Part shown: positions 28,667-37,607 of the stretch, piece by piece | Position numbering within the stretch: position 1 is the stretch's first letter | How the letters are laid out: every line of letters begins with the position of its first letter | Source of the DNA: Anaerocolumna cellulosilytica | GTDB lineage: Bacteria > Bacillota > Clostridia > Lachnospirales > Lachnospiraceae | Direction of reading: 5' to 3' | Length of the DNA stretch: 64,000 bases | Assembly (NCBI RefSeq): GCF_014218335.1 | Contig: NZ_AP023367.1 | Span: 4,149,501 to 4,213,500, forward strand | Program-made: the position numbers and the translations under genes | The notes under the pieces: model-generated | Databases searched by the model: none | What the model saw: the letters and a program-made list of their open reading frames with translations, nothing else | Told to the model about the DNA's origin: nothing

Positions 28667-29356
28667 TTAAAGCTCCTCAACAGAGGCTACTTCTTTAATG
28701 GTCCCTAACAAAGATAATATTTTTTCATGATCATGTTTTTCTTTTTGCTTAATCGTAATAAACAAACCAATCATATCTTCTGAATCCCTGTTTTTTACCA
28801 TATCTACATTGGTTATCTCCATATTATTGGAGCGTATGCTGTCAAATACCAGACTTACTCCCTTTACAGAAGATAATTGAACATATATTTCCATTAACTT
28901 TGTTTTTGACATTACATAATTGTCAAAACGGTGTAATAAAGTCATGCTCCCTAATATGAAACTGCAGCCGATTATTGCTCCTTCGTAAAACCCAATACCT
29001 ATGGCTAAGCCCATACATGCTGATGCCCACAGTCCAGCAGCTGTTGTTAAACCTTTTACCTGCTGTTTGCCAGTAATTAAAATGGTACCAGCCCCTAGAA
29101 AACCGATACCGCTTATAACCTGTGCTCCTAGCCTGGTGGGATCGGAACCATAACCCATTATATCATTTATGTATTGGCTGGTAATCATAACCAACGTTGA
29201 ACCAATACATACTAAAATATGAGTACGAAAACCCGCCGGTCTTCTTTTTCTACTTCGGTCGTAACCAATTAAACCACCGCAAAGGGTAGCCAGTGTCAGA
29301 CGTACAATTATTGATAAGTTATTAATCTCTTTTAATTCTCTTATAAAGTTTTCCAT
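28667..29356 (-). CDS. MgtC/SapB-family membrane protein
   Basis: 229 residues from ATG 29356 (GGAGGAG ribosome site, MENFIRELKEIN). The MgtC signature is clear: LATLCGGLIGYDRSRKRRPAGFRTHILVCIGS and ISGIGFLGAGTI, spread over about four to five membrane helices. A C-terminal ACT-like cytoplasmic domain of about 80 residues follows. MgtC proteins are linked to growth at low magnesium and to modulation of F-type ATPase; in commensal Firmicutes the role is poorly known. No M-box riboswitch is seen upstream. Confidence 0.9.
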   Translation of the reverse strand: MENFIRELKEINNLSIIVRLTLATLCGGLIGYDRSRKRRPAGFRTHILVCIGSTLVMITSQYINDIMGYGSDPTRLGAQVISGIGFLGAGTILITGKQQVKGLTTAAGLWASACMGLAIGIGFYEGAIIGCSFILGSMTLLHRFDNYVMSKTKLMEIYVQLSSVKGVSLVFDSIRSNNMEITNVDMVKNRDSEDMIGLFITIKQKEKHDHEKILSLLGTIKEVASVEEL

Positions 29357-29536
29357 TCTGCTTACTCCTCCAGCCATATTATATGTTATATAAAATATTT
29401 TGCCTATAACTTTCATTCCGTGCTATAAAATAAGGTCAGAGCATCCTGTTTCTTCCTTAGTTTACACAAAATTTCTGTTGATAATGATATACATTTTAAC
29501 CAATCGTATTAAGAAAGTAAAGCAGGAATTAGAATT

Positions 29537-29575
29537 AGGCGGATATCTGCACTTTGATTATGCTGATATCCGCCT
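29537..29575 (-). terminator. Perfect 11-bp hairpin after ilvE
   Basis: AGGCGGATATC (29537-29547) and GATATCCGCCT (29565-29575) are perfect reverse complements with a 17-base loop, 25 bases beyond the ilvE stop. The trailing sequence is only weakly T-rich, so it may act as a 3'-end stabiliser rather than a strong terminator. Confidence 0.55.
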
Positions 29576-29599
29576 ATGGCAAATTTTTCTATACTTATC

Positions 29600-30667
29600 T
29601 TACACTTCTACAATCCACTGAAAATTGTCTTCTATTTTTCCTAATTGTATACCGGTAATAGTATCATATAATTTCTGACTGTATTCACCGATACCGCCAT
29701 CCTTAACCTTCATTATGGTATCTTCCCATCTTAACTGACCTACAGGAGAAATTACTGCAGCGGTTCCGGTTCCAAATACTTCTTCCAGTGTACCGTTTTG
29801 ATGTGCTTCATGAATTTCCTGAATAGAAATTCTTCTTTCTTCTACCGGTAGTCCCCAGCTTTTACATAGATTAATAACAGAATCTCTGGTAACACCTGGC
29901 AGGATACTTCCTGTTAATACCGGGGTCACAATCGTTCCATTAATCTTAAAGAAAATGTTCATGGCCCCAACTTCCTCTACATACTTTCTTTCTACACCGT
30001 CAAGCCATAATACCTGTGAATATCCTTCGTCATGGGCTTTTACCTGTGCCTTTAGTGAAGCAACATAGTTCGCTCCTGTTTTTGCATCACCAATACCGCC
30101 TTTTACAGCACGCACATAATCATCTTCAATCCAGATTTTAACCGGATTTAAGCCTTCCGGATAATAAGCGCCTACTGGAGATAGTATAATCATGAACTTA
30201 TACGTATCTGATGGCCTCACACCAAGGAAAGGATCCGTAGCTATCACAAAAGGTCTGATATAAAGAGAAGTGCCGGGTTTTGTAGGAATCCAGGATTCAT
30301 CCAGCTTTACCACTTCTTTTATAGCCTGAAGAAAATCTTCTTCCGGTATTTCAGGGATACAAATTCTGCGGTTTGTTTTATTGGCTCTTTCAATATTCTT
30401 GTCAGGACGGAATAACAGAGTTTTTCCATCTTCTGTCTTATAAGCTTTTAACCCTTCAAACATTTCCTGTCCATAGTGGAAGACCATGGCTGAGGGTTCA
30501 AGACTGATAGGCTGATACGGTATGATTCTGGCGTCCTGCCAGCCGTTTTCTATGTCATAATCCATTACAAACATATGATCCGTAAAAATAGTTCCAAACT
30601 TTAATGGATTATCAGCCTTTGGTAAATCTTTTGGGGTTGCTGTTTTTTCAACTCTGATATCTAACAT
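29600..30667 (-). CDS. ilvE: Branched-chain amino acid aminotransferase
   Basis: 355 residues, PLP fold type IV, the longer BCAT form. Recognised segments are FGTIFTDHMFVMDYD near the start, QEMFEGLKAYK, the PLP-lysine region GDAKTGANYVASLKAQ, EEVGAMNIFF and SILPGVTRDSVINL. It transfers amino groups to and from leucine, isoleucine and valine. ATG 30667 has AGAAGGA 8 bases upstream; the in-frame TTG one codon earlier is less likely. Monocistronic, with its own promoter. Confidence 0.95.
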   Translation of the reverse strand: MLDIRVEKTATPKDLPKADNPLKFGTIFTDHMFVMDYDIENGWQDARIIPYQPISLEPSAMVFHYGQEMFEGLKAYKTEDGKTLLFRPDKNIERANKTNRRICIPEIPEEDFLQAIKEVVKLDESWIPTKPGTSLYIRPFVIATDPFLGVRPSDTYKFMIILSPVGAYYPEGLNPVKIWIEDDYVRAVKGGIGDAKTGANYVASLKAQVKAHDEGYSQVLWLDGVERKYVEEVGAMNIFFKINGTIVTPVLTGSILPGVTRDSVINLCKSWGLPVEERRISIQEIHEAHQNGTLEEVFGTGTAAVISPVGQLRWEDTIMKVKDGGIGEYSQKLYDTITGIQLGKIEDNFQWIVEV

Positions 30668-30714
30668 CAAACACGTCCTTCTTTCATTTTATCACAAATT
30701 TTTATATAACTATA

Positions 30715-30743
30715 ATATTAATCTTACAGTGTAGATTTTTCAA
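30715..30743 (-). promoter_or_regulatory. ilvE promoter
   Basis: TTGAAA (30743-30738), a 17-base spacer, TAATAT (30720-30715) on the minus strand. It would give a leader of about 40 bases, with no room for a T-box. Confidence 0.5.
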
Positions 30744-30819
30744 GTATTTTTTCCTGGTTGTCCAAAATTCATTAAGATTAATCAAACTACGTCTTTGCAA
30801 TGCTTTCTGTGAACTAAAA

Positions 30820-30882
30820 ATACTGTAACTTATGAAAGGACCGCTTTATGATAACCAAAGCTCCTCTTGTAAGTTACAGTAT
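30820..30882 (-). terminator. Terminator of the hydantoinase/GntR operon
   Basis: ATACTGTAACTTA (30820-30832) and TAAGTTACAGTAT (30870-30882) pair perfectly over 13 bp with a 37-base loop, followed on the minus strand by TTTTAG. It lies 21 bases past the GntR stop. Confidence 0.65.
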
Positions 30883-30903
30883 CTTCTATTATAGTATCCA
30901 TTC

Positions 30904-31599
30904 CTATGTCCTTATAGCCGCTGCATTTATCTGAAAAAAATGTGGATATTGCTTTGACATGCTCTTTACCTGCTCTATCATATAATTAGAGTGTTCCGTT
31001 ACAACCTTACGCATTGTCTCTATATCCCGTTTTCGAGCTGCTGCAACCATTTTTTCATGTTCATCAATAACCATATTCTCCACACCATTCATCTTACCAT
31101 TTAATAAGCGTATGCGGTTATAATGGGAAGTTACCTCTTCTATGGTATACCAGGAAAGTTCTTCCCCTGCCGTCTCAAAAATCAATTGGTGAAAGCGGTT
31201 ATCCTTGCAGTAAAAATCAAGAAAATGTTCCTTTTTCATATATTTTTTCTGCTTATTCACCAGCTCCTGCATCGTGTCTGCCACCAGCTCACTACACTTG
31301 CGGATAAATTCTTCCACTACAGCCGATTCCAGAGAATTACGAATAAACCATTCTTCTCTAACCCTCTGCAAATCAATTTTTGATACCACGGTTTTACGCT
31401 GCGGATAAATTTCCACCAGCCCAGACTGCTGAAGACGGACTACTGCCTCACGTACCGGAGTTCTACTGACACCATAACGTTCAGAAAGTTTCTGCACACT
31501 GACATCAGTCCCCGGCTCCAGCGTCATATTCATGATGTCATCCCTTATTTTATTGTAGGTTACATCATTCAATGAATTACTGTTATTTGAAATTTTCAA
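30904..31599 (-). CDS. GntR-family transcriptional regulator, FCD type
   Basis: 231 residues. A winged-helix domain (about 10-80) has the signature LSERYGVSRTPVREAVVRLQQSGLVEIYPQR; an all-helical FCD-type effector domain fills the rest. The start is a TTG inside the end of the preceding gene (17-base overlap), implying translational coupling. As last gene of the transporter/hydantoinase operon it most likely regulates that operon in response to its substrate. TAACATGTTA-type palindromes at the operon promoter (36037-36097) are good candidates for its operators. The effector is unknown. Confidence 0.88.
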   Translation of the reverse strand: MKISNNSNSLNDVTYNKIRDDIMNMTLEPGTDVSVQKLSERYGVSRTPVREAVVRLQQSGLVEIYPQRKTVVSKIDLQRVREEWFIRNSLESAVVEEFIRKCSELVADTMQELVNKQKKYMKKEHFLDFYCKDNRFHQLIFETAGEELSWYTIEEVTSHYNRIRLLNGKMNGVENMVIDEHEKMVAAARKRDIETMRKVVTEHSNYMIEQVKSMSKQYPHFFQINAAAIRT

Positions 31600-32287
31600 C
31601 TGTTTCTCTACACCTTCCTGAACTCATTCCTAATACTTCACGATACATTTTTTCAGCGCCGGAGGTATCATACCCATAATACAAAAGGATGTCCAGTAAA
31701 AATGGTGAATAGCTTAATCCATTCAATTCCTTTGTAAATGCCATTGCTCCGATTTCCCCCAAAACACGTATCGTAGAATAGTTTTTAAAGCCCATGAAGT
31801 TCCATAGCAGTATTTTTTCTGTCCTAGTATAAATCTCCCTACCATACTCTTCCTCTAACCTATGAAAAACTTCATGCCCCAAGATAGTATCCATTATACC
31901 ATCTTGCAGAAAAAGTTCAACCAGATTTGAATCAGCTTTAGAAATCAGCTGTACTGCTTGACTTACAGGTTCTGTCATAATTTCTATTTTGTCCGGTGGC
32001 GTATAGCAGGCAAATAAGATCCGTTTACCCGCCATAGAGGTCTTTTGATAGACTACCTCAACATTTAATATTCGGGCAATGGCACGCACATCCCTCGTGC
32101 CATATTCTCTTATGATTCGCTTGGCATACTCTCTTCCACATTCCATAGCACGGTATATCATTACTTCTCTTTTTCCAGCAGAGATACGCTTGTTGAGAAG
32201 CTCCCTGGTGAAAGCATAGTTTCCCCAGGTCTCATCATCCAGCGTTAGCAGCTTATGAATCATTTTCTCAAACCTGTTTTGCCCCAA
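31583..32287 (-). CDS. Unknown protein with zincin motif HEVFH (IrrE/ImmA-like?)
   Basis: 234 residues, soluble, not confidently assigned to a family. GHEVFH at residues 137-142 matches the HExxH zinc-protease motif. A downstream GEIGAMAFTKEL (about 177-188) could supply a third ligand, as in IrrE/ImmA (DUF955) peptidases, whose typical partners are DNA-binding repressors. Here the gene overlaps a GntR-regulator gene by 17 bases, which fits a regulatory protease. The rest is helical. The start is TTG with AAGGAGG at good spacing. Third gene of an operon with a transporter and a hydantoinase-like enzyme. Confidence 0.65.
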   Translation of the reverse strand: MGQNRFEKMIHKLLTLDDETWGNYAFTRELLNKRISAGKREVMIYRAMECGREYAKRIIREYGTRDVRAIARILNVEVVYQKTSMAGKRILFACYTPPDKIEIMTEPVSQAVQLISKADSNLVELFLQDGIMDTILGHEVFHRLEEEYGREIYTRTEKILLWNFMGFKNYSTIRVLGEIGAMAFTKELNGLSYSPFLLDILLYYGYDTSGAEKMYREVLGMSSGRCRETVENFK

Positions 32288-32346
32288 CGTAGTTCCTCCT
32301 TACTAAAAAATATAACGTCTCCTTTTAGTTTCCGATTGCTTTCATG

Positions 32347-34479
32347 CTAACTCTGTTTTACATTAGCTGCGACAATTATTACCTCCGTCTCCGGTTCTAA
32401 CGTAGAAACTTCTATATCCATTAACAATTCCAGCTGTTCAAAATCTGAGGCCGAAAAGTCCATAACTCTGGCTCCGATACACAAGTAATAATCCGGTCTT
32501 GCAATTAATTCCGTCTGATAAACCGCCATACTGTCCCAAAGCCTTTTTACTGCCATAAGATACTCTCCTGCGGTAGTCTTAACTGCCATTGCATTTCCTC
32601 TTTGCACTTTTATGAAGCCTTTTGTATCCAGAATACGTATGGCTCCCCCTTCCGCGCCTTTTCCGTTTTTTTCACCAAAGATATACACATAGCGGGTTTG
32701 CTCCAGTAGCCTTGTCTCACTGGTCGGAATACGCATATCGGCAGCTGCAATCTCCTTTAATTCTTCGGTATTGCACTCTTTGAGCAGATCTGTTGTTTTC
32801 ACTTCAGTAGAGCCGGTTGCAATCGCTGTTACTTTCGAAGTCTGAGGATCAATCTCAATGTGAATTTCAATACTTTCAGGCATTGCTCCGCTTTCAATTG
32901 CTTTATTCATTGCTTCCATTTTTATGGAACTGATGTCTTCTTTCGTCGGTGACGGAATAATACGTTCTACTGCATCCCTAACCATAGATAAGGCAACTCC
33001 GATGGAGGAAATGACTTCTGCATTCTCAGGGATATTATATTTTAATCCCATCTTTTCTGCAAAGTGGACAATAAGAGATGCTGCACCTCCACCTACGCCA
33101 ACTAAAGATATCTGATCTTTCTCTAGTTTATACTTTTCAGCAAGGTATAAAATTACAGGCTCTATCTTCGCATACGCTTTTTCCATTATCTGCGTGGCAA
33201 TATCTTCAACGGTTGTTCCGCAATAATCTGCCAGTGCCTGCATGGCCTTGCGAGCTGACGCAGGGTTACCATAAGAAAAATGCTCTTTCTTTACTAAGCC
33301 TAATACGTTCGCCGCACAAGAGTTGGTTATGGTTATTCTTTCTCCATTTTCCAGACGAATGGCTACATAGTCTGCCGGGTCACCAGGTTTAGGCGAAAAG
33401 AATTCAACCTTTGGTGCTTTTATTTTATCTGCGTCGGTAAATACTGAATAATCCAGTCCTCCTATATGGGCTGACCGTGGTCCTACATCTATGATTCCGT
33501 TTTTATCTGCTCTTACCATAGAACCTCCGGCAACACCAAGTACCCGCACATCCAGAGAATTAATATAAGTGGGGTGTCCTCCAACAATTGAGTAGTCTAT
33601 AGCCGGACGGCCATTTTTAATAACACCAATATTCGTTGTAGTTCCTCCAACTTCAAAATAAACACCATTGGATGCTCTTAAATACATTAAGGAACCCATT
33701 ACGGAAGCTGCCGGTCCGGAGAGCATGGTAAGTACAGGACGCTTTTTCATTTCGCCAATTTCCATAACACCGCCGTCCCCCCTCATTATCATTAAGGGAA
33801 CATTAACTCCCGCTTCTCTTACAGATTGTTCCGTTGAATTGGCAGTATCTAACATTTTTGGAAGTATACTTGCATTGATAGCTGCTGTTCTTGTTCTTCT
33901 GGTCAATCCGTACAGTTTCGTAATATCAGAAGCCATTGTGGTTGGCATTCCATTATTTTCTGCTTCTTCATATACCAGTTTTTCAGGTCTGCCATCGTCT
34001 ACACCAAACGCCATAGAGGGAACAATCACTTGTGCTCCCTGGTTTTTCAGCCCCTGAATAACTTCCTTAACGGATTGTCCATTCATCTTTTTAACATTCA
34101 AAAAACTGTTAATTATATTAATTTCCTTATTATTTCCTAAATCTATATTCTTCAAATTGGTCTGTCTTTTTGCTAAAAAGCCTTCCAATCCGCCTTTTGC
34201 CATACCAATAATCCCCACTCGGGCTACATCACCTTCAATTAGTGCATTGGTTGCCTGGGTTGTACTGTGGGCTACAAACACAACCTGCTCCGGTTTTATA
34301 TTATTTTCTTTCAAACAATTCTGAAAGCATTTTACTACACCTGCTGCAACTCCTCTTTTATCATCATGCGTTGTTTTCACCGATGATTTTCCTATAATTT
34401 CATGGGTATCATTATCAATCGCAACCGCCTTAGTATGGGTACCACCTACGTCTATACCCATTCGAACCTTTCTGCCCAT
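32347..34479 (-). CDS. Hydantoinase/oxoprolinase-family ATP-dependent enzyme (HyuA-like)
   Basis: 710 residues. The N-terminal ASKHA-type nucleotide-binding start reads MGIDVGGTHTKAVAID; family segments include HSTTQATNALIEGDVARVGIIG, MLSGPAASVMGS and YFEVGGTTTNIGVI. Relatives open hydantoins, 5-oxoproline or related cyclic amides, usually with a HyuB partner; no HyuB gene is adjacent. The C-terminal 200 residues are less typical. ATG has GGAGG 6 bases upstream. It lies between a membrane transporter and the HExxH protein, suggesting uptake and ring-opening of an unknown substrate. Confidence 0.82.
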   Translation of the reverse strand: MGRKVRMGIDVGGTHTKAVAIDNDTHEIIGKSSVKTTHDDKRGVAAGVVKCFQNCLKENNIKPEQVVFVAHSTTQATNALIEGDVARVGIIGMAKGGLEGFLAKRQTNLKNIDLGNNKEINIINSFLNVKKMNGQSVKEVIQGLKNQGAQVIVPSMAFGVDDGRPEKLVYEEAENNGMPTTMASDITKLYGLTRRTRTAAINASILPKMLDTANSTEQSVREAGVNVPLMIMRGDGGVMEIGEMKKRPVLTMLSGPAASVMGSLMYLRASNGVYFEVGGTTTNIGVIKNGRPAIDYSIVGGHPTYINSLDVRVLGVAGGSMVRADKNGIIDVGPRSAHIGGLDYSVFTDADKIKAPKVEFFSPKPGDPADYVAIRLENGERITITNSCAANVLGLVKKEHFSYGNPASARKAMQALADYCGTTVEDIATQIMEKAYAKIEPVILYLAEKYKLEKDQISLVGVGGGAASLIVHFAEKMGLKYNIPENAEVISSIGVALSMVRDAVERIIPSPTKEDISSIKMEAMNKAIESGAMPESIEIHIEIDPQTSKVTAIATGSTEVKTTDLLKECNTEELKEIAAADMRIPTSETRLLEQTRYVYIFGEKNGKGAEGGAIRILDTKGFIKVQRGNAMAVKTTAGEYLMAVKRLWDSMAVYQTELIARPDYYLCIGARVMDFSASDFEQLELLMDIEVSTLEPETEVIIVAANVKQS

Positions 34480-34579
34480 GTTAATCCTCCATTTTTTGAT
34501 TTTTTAAGTTTTAAAGAACCGGCCCCACATATCGCAGCAGCCGGTTATTCTATAGTTATTTACTCTGCAAACTACTTAA

Positions 34580-34654
34580 CTAGCTCCCGGCGCATGCCGC
34601 GTCTGCTTACAGATTCGGCACTGCCCTAATCAGGGTGTGAAATTGTCTCATACT
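34580..34654 (-). repeat. Dispersed hairpin repeat, third copy
   Basis: Starts CTAGCTCCC and ends in TCATACTA. It shares TAGCTCCC, the central ATGCCG..TCTGCTT..GGCA hairpin and AATCAGGGTGTGAAAT with the long copy at 25816-25896. The internal hairpin differs in sequence but keeps a stem. The stop codon of the transporter (34648-34650) lies inside the element. Confidence 0.75.
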
Positions 34655-35997
34655 AAACTGCCATATAGTATAAATACTATAGCGCTAAGAATGATACCAA
34701 TAATCCAACCGGTAGGAATGGACATCTTCATATAATCCTTAGTAGATACTTTCGTATAACCAAAACTCCAGGCAACCCATGACTGCGTCACATCTAAATG
34801 CTGAGGTCCAACTGTCGTTATTGCAAATAAAGGATATAAGAATTGCACCGGCCATGCTGCTGTTGATACAACCACCGCAAGGATTGCAGCACCGCATCCA
34901 ACTAAGTTCATTGGTCCTCTAAAGAAACCAAGTGGGGTTAATACTGCAAATGCAATACATAATAATAAGGCACTTTGGGGCATTACTCCTCCAAGTAAAA
35001 TCTTAAAATACGGAGAAGCATAATTAGCCGCATTGTTAAACATGGATAAAGTTAATAAAAATCCAACCATTGGAGCTACATCTATTGCACCATCAGAGAA
35101 CTGCTTGGAAAGCATTCTTCCAATGTTCGTAAAACCACCTTTTAATTTACCACAAGTCAATAAAGCAAACAAACCTGAGAAGATAAAGCCAAAGATAATA
35201 GGTGCTTTAAATACTACAACACCAATTACTGGAAGTATAACAGAAATCCATGATATTGCCGGTGCATCGGACACATTACCACTGTCTGCAGTCGCTGCCC
35301 AAGCATAGGAAGTTTTCTTCTTGTTTATGAAAATATTTGCTACAACTAGTACTACCACAAGAGAAACGCCCATAGCAATCATACCAAATGGAAAATATTC
35401 ATTGTAATCGTAGCTTGCATAGCTCGCATTGGCAGTTTCAAAGATTGCCTGATATTGCTTAAAGTTAACAACATTACCAAAAATCCCTGCCATAATAGAT
35501 CCGATAAAAGAAAACATGGCAATTGGTGAGGGAATACCAAGAGAAAGCATAATTGGCAGCACGATGACTGCTATGGATATAACAGGACCTATTCCTGTCA
35601 TGGATGTAAAAATAACAGCCGTAACGATACATAAAAGTGACATGGTGATTCTTGGTTTATCACCACCAAGTTCAACTACCTTACGAATTAAGGTTGCTGC
35701 TATTCCTGTATCAATTAAAACCCTTCCAAAGAAAGCACCGAAAAAGACATTAACCAATATTGATTTACCATAGTTTTCGGGGCCTGTTTGAAAAACATTT
35801 GTTAATACATTAATTAAACTTTGTCCTTCCATTGCCGAGTTAGGTGTAATCTGATTTCCGATTAGCGCCAAAGCTGTCCAGAATAACGACATAACGAAAA
35901 AACCCACCATAAGGTTGTACCCTTTTACACAATACCAAACCAATCCAAAGAATGATAGGATCATAATGATACCAATAATTACATTAACAGCTTCCAT
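34648..35997 (-). CDS. Multi-spanning membrane transporter (GntP/citrate-like IT superfamily)
   Basis: 449 residues with about 11-12 hydrophobic helices. The two-halves layout, with MTGIGPVISIAVIVLPIMLSLGIPSP in the first half and FFRGPMNLVGCGAA in the second, fits ion-transporter-superfamily carriers of organic acids. Substrate not readable from sequence; by context it is probably what the hydantoinase-like enzyme acts on. First gene of the four-gene operon, behind the GntR-type operators; the ATG is preceded by GGAGGG. Its stop codon falls inside a dispersed hairpin repeat. Confidence 0.75.
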   Translation of the reverse strand: MEAVNVIIGIIMILSFFGLVWYCVKGYNLMVGFFVMSLFWTALALIGNQITPNSAMEGQSLINVLTNVFQTGPENYGKSILVNVFFGAFFGRVLIDTGIAATLIRKVVELGGDKPRITMSLLCIVTAVIFTSMTGIGPVISIAVIVLPIMLSLGIPSPIAMFSFIGSIMAGIFGNVVNFKQYQAIFETANASYASYDYNEYFPFGMIAMGVSLVVVLVVANIFINKKKTSYAWAATADSGNVSDAPAISWISVILPVIGVVVFKAPIIFGFIFSGLFALLTCGKLKGGFTNIGRMLSKQFSDGAIDVAPMVGFLLTLSMFNNAANYASPYFKILLGGVMPQSALLLCIAFAVLTPLGFFRGPMNLVGCGAAILAVVVSTAAWPVQFLYPLFAITTVGPQHLDVTQSWVAWSFGYTKVSTKDYMKMSIPTGWIIGIILSAIVFILYGSLV

Positions 35998-36030
35998 AAA
36001 AAATACCCTCCTAAAATATATACATTATTT

Positions 36031-36111
36031 AGTATACTGACATGTTATTCTCTTTGCTAACATGTCAGTTGTTGTATTAACATGCTAACATGTTAGTCTG
36101 ATCTTGTCAAT
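36031..36111 (-). promoter_or_regulatory. Promoter and palindromic operators of the hydantoinase operon
   Basis: A -35 TTGACA is at 36111-36106. Just downstream lies the perfect 12-bp palindrome CTAACATGTTAG (36086-36097) preceded by a half site TAACATG (36079-36085). Further on is a perfect inverted repeat with 12-base arms, ACTGACATGTTA and TAACATGTCAGT (36037-36048, 36059-36070). The shared core TAACATGTTA is a typical GntR-type dyad. The sites cover the -10 and start region, as expected for repression by the operon's own GntR protein. Confidence 0.65.
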
Positions 36112-36313
36112 ATATGATTGTATGTTTTTTATGATTTTTTGCAAAAAAATATCTTTTCTTTAGAAATTATTATATATTATTTCTTAATTTGGATTATTAT
36201 ATACATAGAAGTGCACAAACTGCCTACTTTCTTGCTTTATATTATCGTTAGGTTTTGTTTGACAAATCTTATTCCCTCTGCAGATTTATATAATGGTTTT
36301 TATGAATTTTTCA
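36112..36313. other. AT-rich intergenic stretch, nothing recognised
   Basis: The 200 bases between the hydantoinase-operon promoter and the hemerythrin terminator are very T-rich on the plus strand. No credible gene, repeat or RNA was found; a 66-codon open frame on the plus strand lacks a ribosome site and looks spurious. Confidence 0.5.
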
Positions 36314-36316
36314 AAT

Positions 36317-36343
36317 AAAAAAAGGACTGTATAGACAGCCCTT
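36317..36343 (-). terminator. Terminator of the hcp/hemerythrin group
   Basis: On the minus strand AAGGGCTGT and ACAGTCCTT (one G-U) form a 9-bp stem with a 4-base loop, followed by seven T residues. The stem touches the hemerythrin stop codon. Confidence 0.85.
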
Positions 36344-36899
36344 ATATTCCGTATTCCTTTTCCAGTTTATTAACTAACGTGATGTATTTATCCTGGATAC
36401 CTTTAACTCTTGCAACTTCTTCAAATTCGTCTGTTTTTTCATTTACTTCTGTTAAAACTTCTGGTGGCAGTTGCTTTCCTCCGAACGTATAAACCACTTC
36501 ATCCTCTTTGGCAATATGACGGGTTAAGAGATGCGTATAGCCTACTGCATTAGCAATTACATCCAGTTTACTTTCTTCATCCCCTTCTTGTACACGTTTT
36601 AAAGCATCAACCAAATCAGCAATATAAAGCCTTCCAAAATCGTGTTCTACCAGCATGCCATGGGTTATTAGATTCTCACCAATCTTACCAAGATGGGTTT
36701 GCATTTCTTTAAACAACAGTTTCTCTTCCTTGCCATGGTGATGCTGGTCTGCATAGCTTCTAATAAAATCAATCATCTCTTCAAAATGCTCGTAGTTAAT
36801 GGGTTCACCTTTTAAAATGCCATAACAAGCTTTACGGACTACAGCAAGCATACGCTTTATATACTTGTGCTCCTCTATCATAATCTCAATACTATTCAA
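36342..36899 (-). CDS. Hemerythrin HHE-domain protein
   Basis: 185 residues, all helical. His/Glu ligands fit the hemerythrin fold: EEHKYIKR near the start, DQHHHGKEEKLLF (about 52-64), HGMLVEHDFGR and YTHLLTRHIAKEDEVVY. Such proteins bind a di-iron centre and O2 or NO. The start is TTG with AGGAGG at ideal spacing. It lies 12 bases downstream of the 202-aa unknown and in the same group as hcp, pointing to nitric-oxide or oxygen defence. Confidence 0.9.
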   Translation of the reverse strand: MNSIEIMIEEHKYIKRMLAVVRKACYGILKGEPINYEHFEEMIDFIRSYADQHHHGKEEKLLFKEMQTHLGKIGENLITHGMLVEHDFGRLYIADLVDALKRVQEGDEESKLDVIANAVGYTHLLTRHIAKEDEVVYTFGGKQLPPEVLTEVNEKTDEFEEVARVKGIQDKYITLVNKLEKEYGI

Positions 36900-36911
36900 G
36901 ACAATACCTCC

Positions 36912-37520
36912 TTATTTAGATATACGGCTGGTTATTTCATCCAGTTTTTCAAAAGCTCCTCCTGCCGGTTCTAACAGTCCTTTGATAAAGCTTTCCCTTA
37001 ATAGATAATAATTATCAATGTTTCCGCCTAAGCTGTTCCAGTATTCTTCATGAACACAGAGATTTCTTCTATAAATCACTTCATTGTCACTGCCGCTTAC
37101 CAGTGTGTTGGCATGGTCACAAGGCATACCATCTAAAAGAACATTATTCAGATACTCATAGATGTCCTTTGCGTTGCTGTTCATCGTTAACTCTGTCAAT
37201 TCTCTTCCTGCATTTTCAAAATGCCCTAAAAGTTTATCAAACAATTCAGGGTATTCACCAACAAGTTTCGTTACTGCATAGGCAAGGCGATATTCCACCA
37301 CAGATACCTGCTCCTGAAGCCATCCGTGGATATTGGAAGTATCTATTTGTTCTTCTAAGGGCTTATCACTAATGGATCCAAACTGGTCATCCATCTGCTG
37401 TGTTATATCCAGAGAAAGATTATTTTCCTTTATAAATTTTAATACTTCTTCTACCATCTGATTTTGTACGTTGATTTTTCGATACAGCCAGTAGTGTATC
37501 GGTCCAAGAAATGCGCTCAT
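36912..37520 (-). CDS. Unknown 202-aa protein between hcp and hemerythrin
   Basis: Not assigned to a family. Soluble and mostly helical, with conserved-looking His/Cys/Trp residues: PIHYWLYRKIN at the start, NIHGWLQEQVSVVEYRL, GMPCDHANTLV and NLCVHEEYW. The spaced His and Cys residues and helical make-up would suit a metal- or heme-binding bundle (inference). ATG with AGGAGAG upstream. It is 87 bases after hcp and 12 bases before the hemerythrin gene on the same strand, so it probably belongs to the same response. Confidence 0.75.
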   Translation of the reverse strand: MSAFLGPIHYWLYRKINVQNQMVEEVLKFIKENNLSLDITQQMDDQFGSISDKPLEEQIDTSNIHGWLQEQVSVVEYRLAYAVTKLVGEYPELFDKLLGHFENAGRELTELTMNSNAKDIYEYLNNVLLDGMPCDHANTLVSGSDNEVIYRRNLCVHEEYWNSLGGNIDNYYLLRESFIKGLLEPAGGAFEKLDEITSRISK

Positions 37521-37607
37521 TCTTTTCTCTCCTTATTATTTTGTCAAAATAACCGGCAAAATGTCTTGTGTTATAACCACTTACATCCTGCCGGTTCTTG
37601 TAATAAA

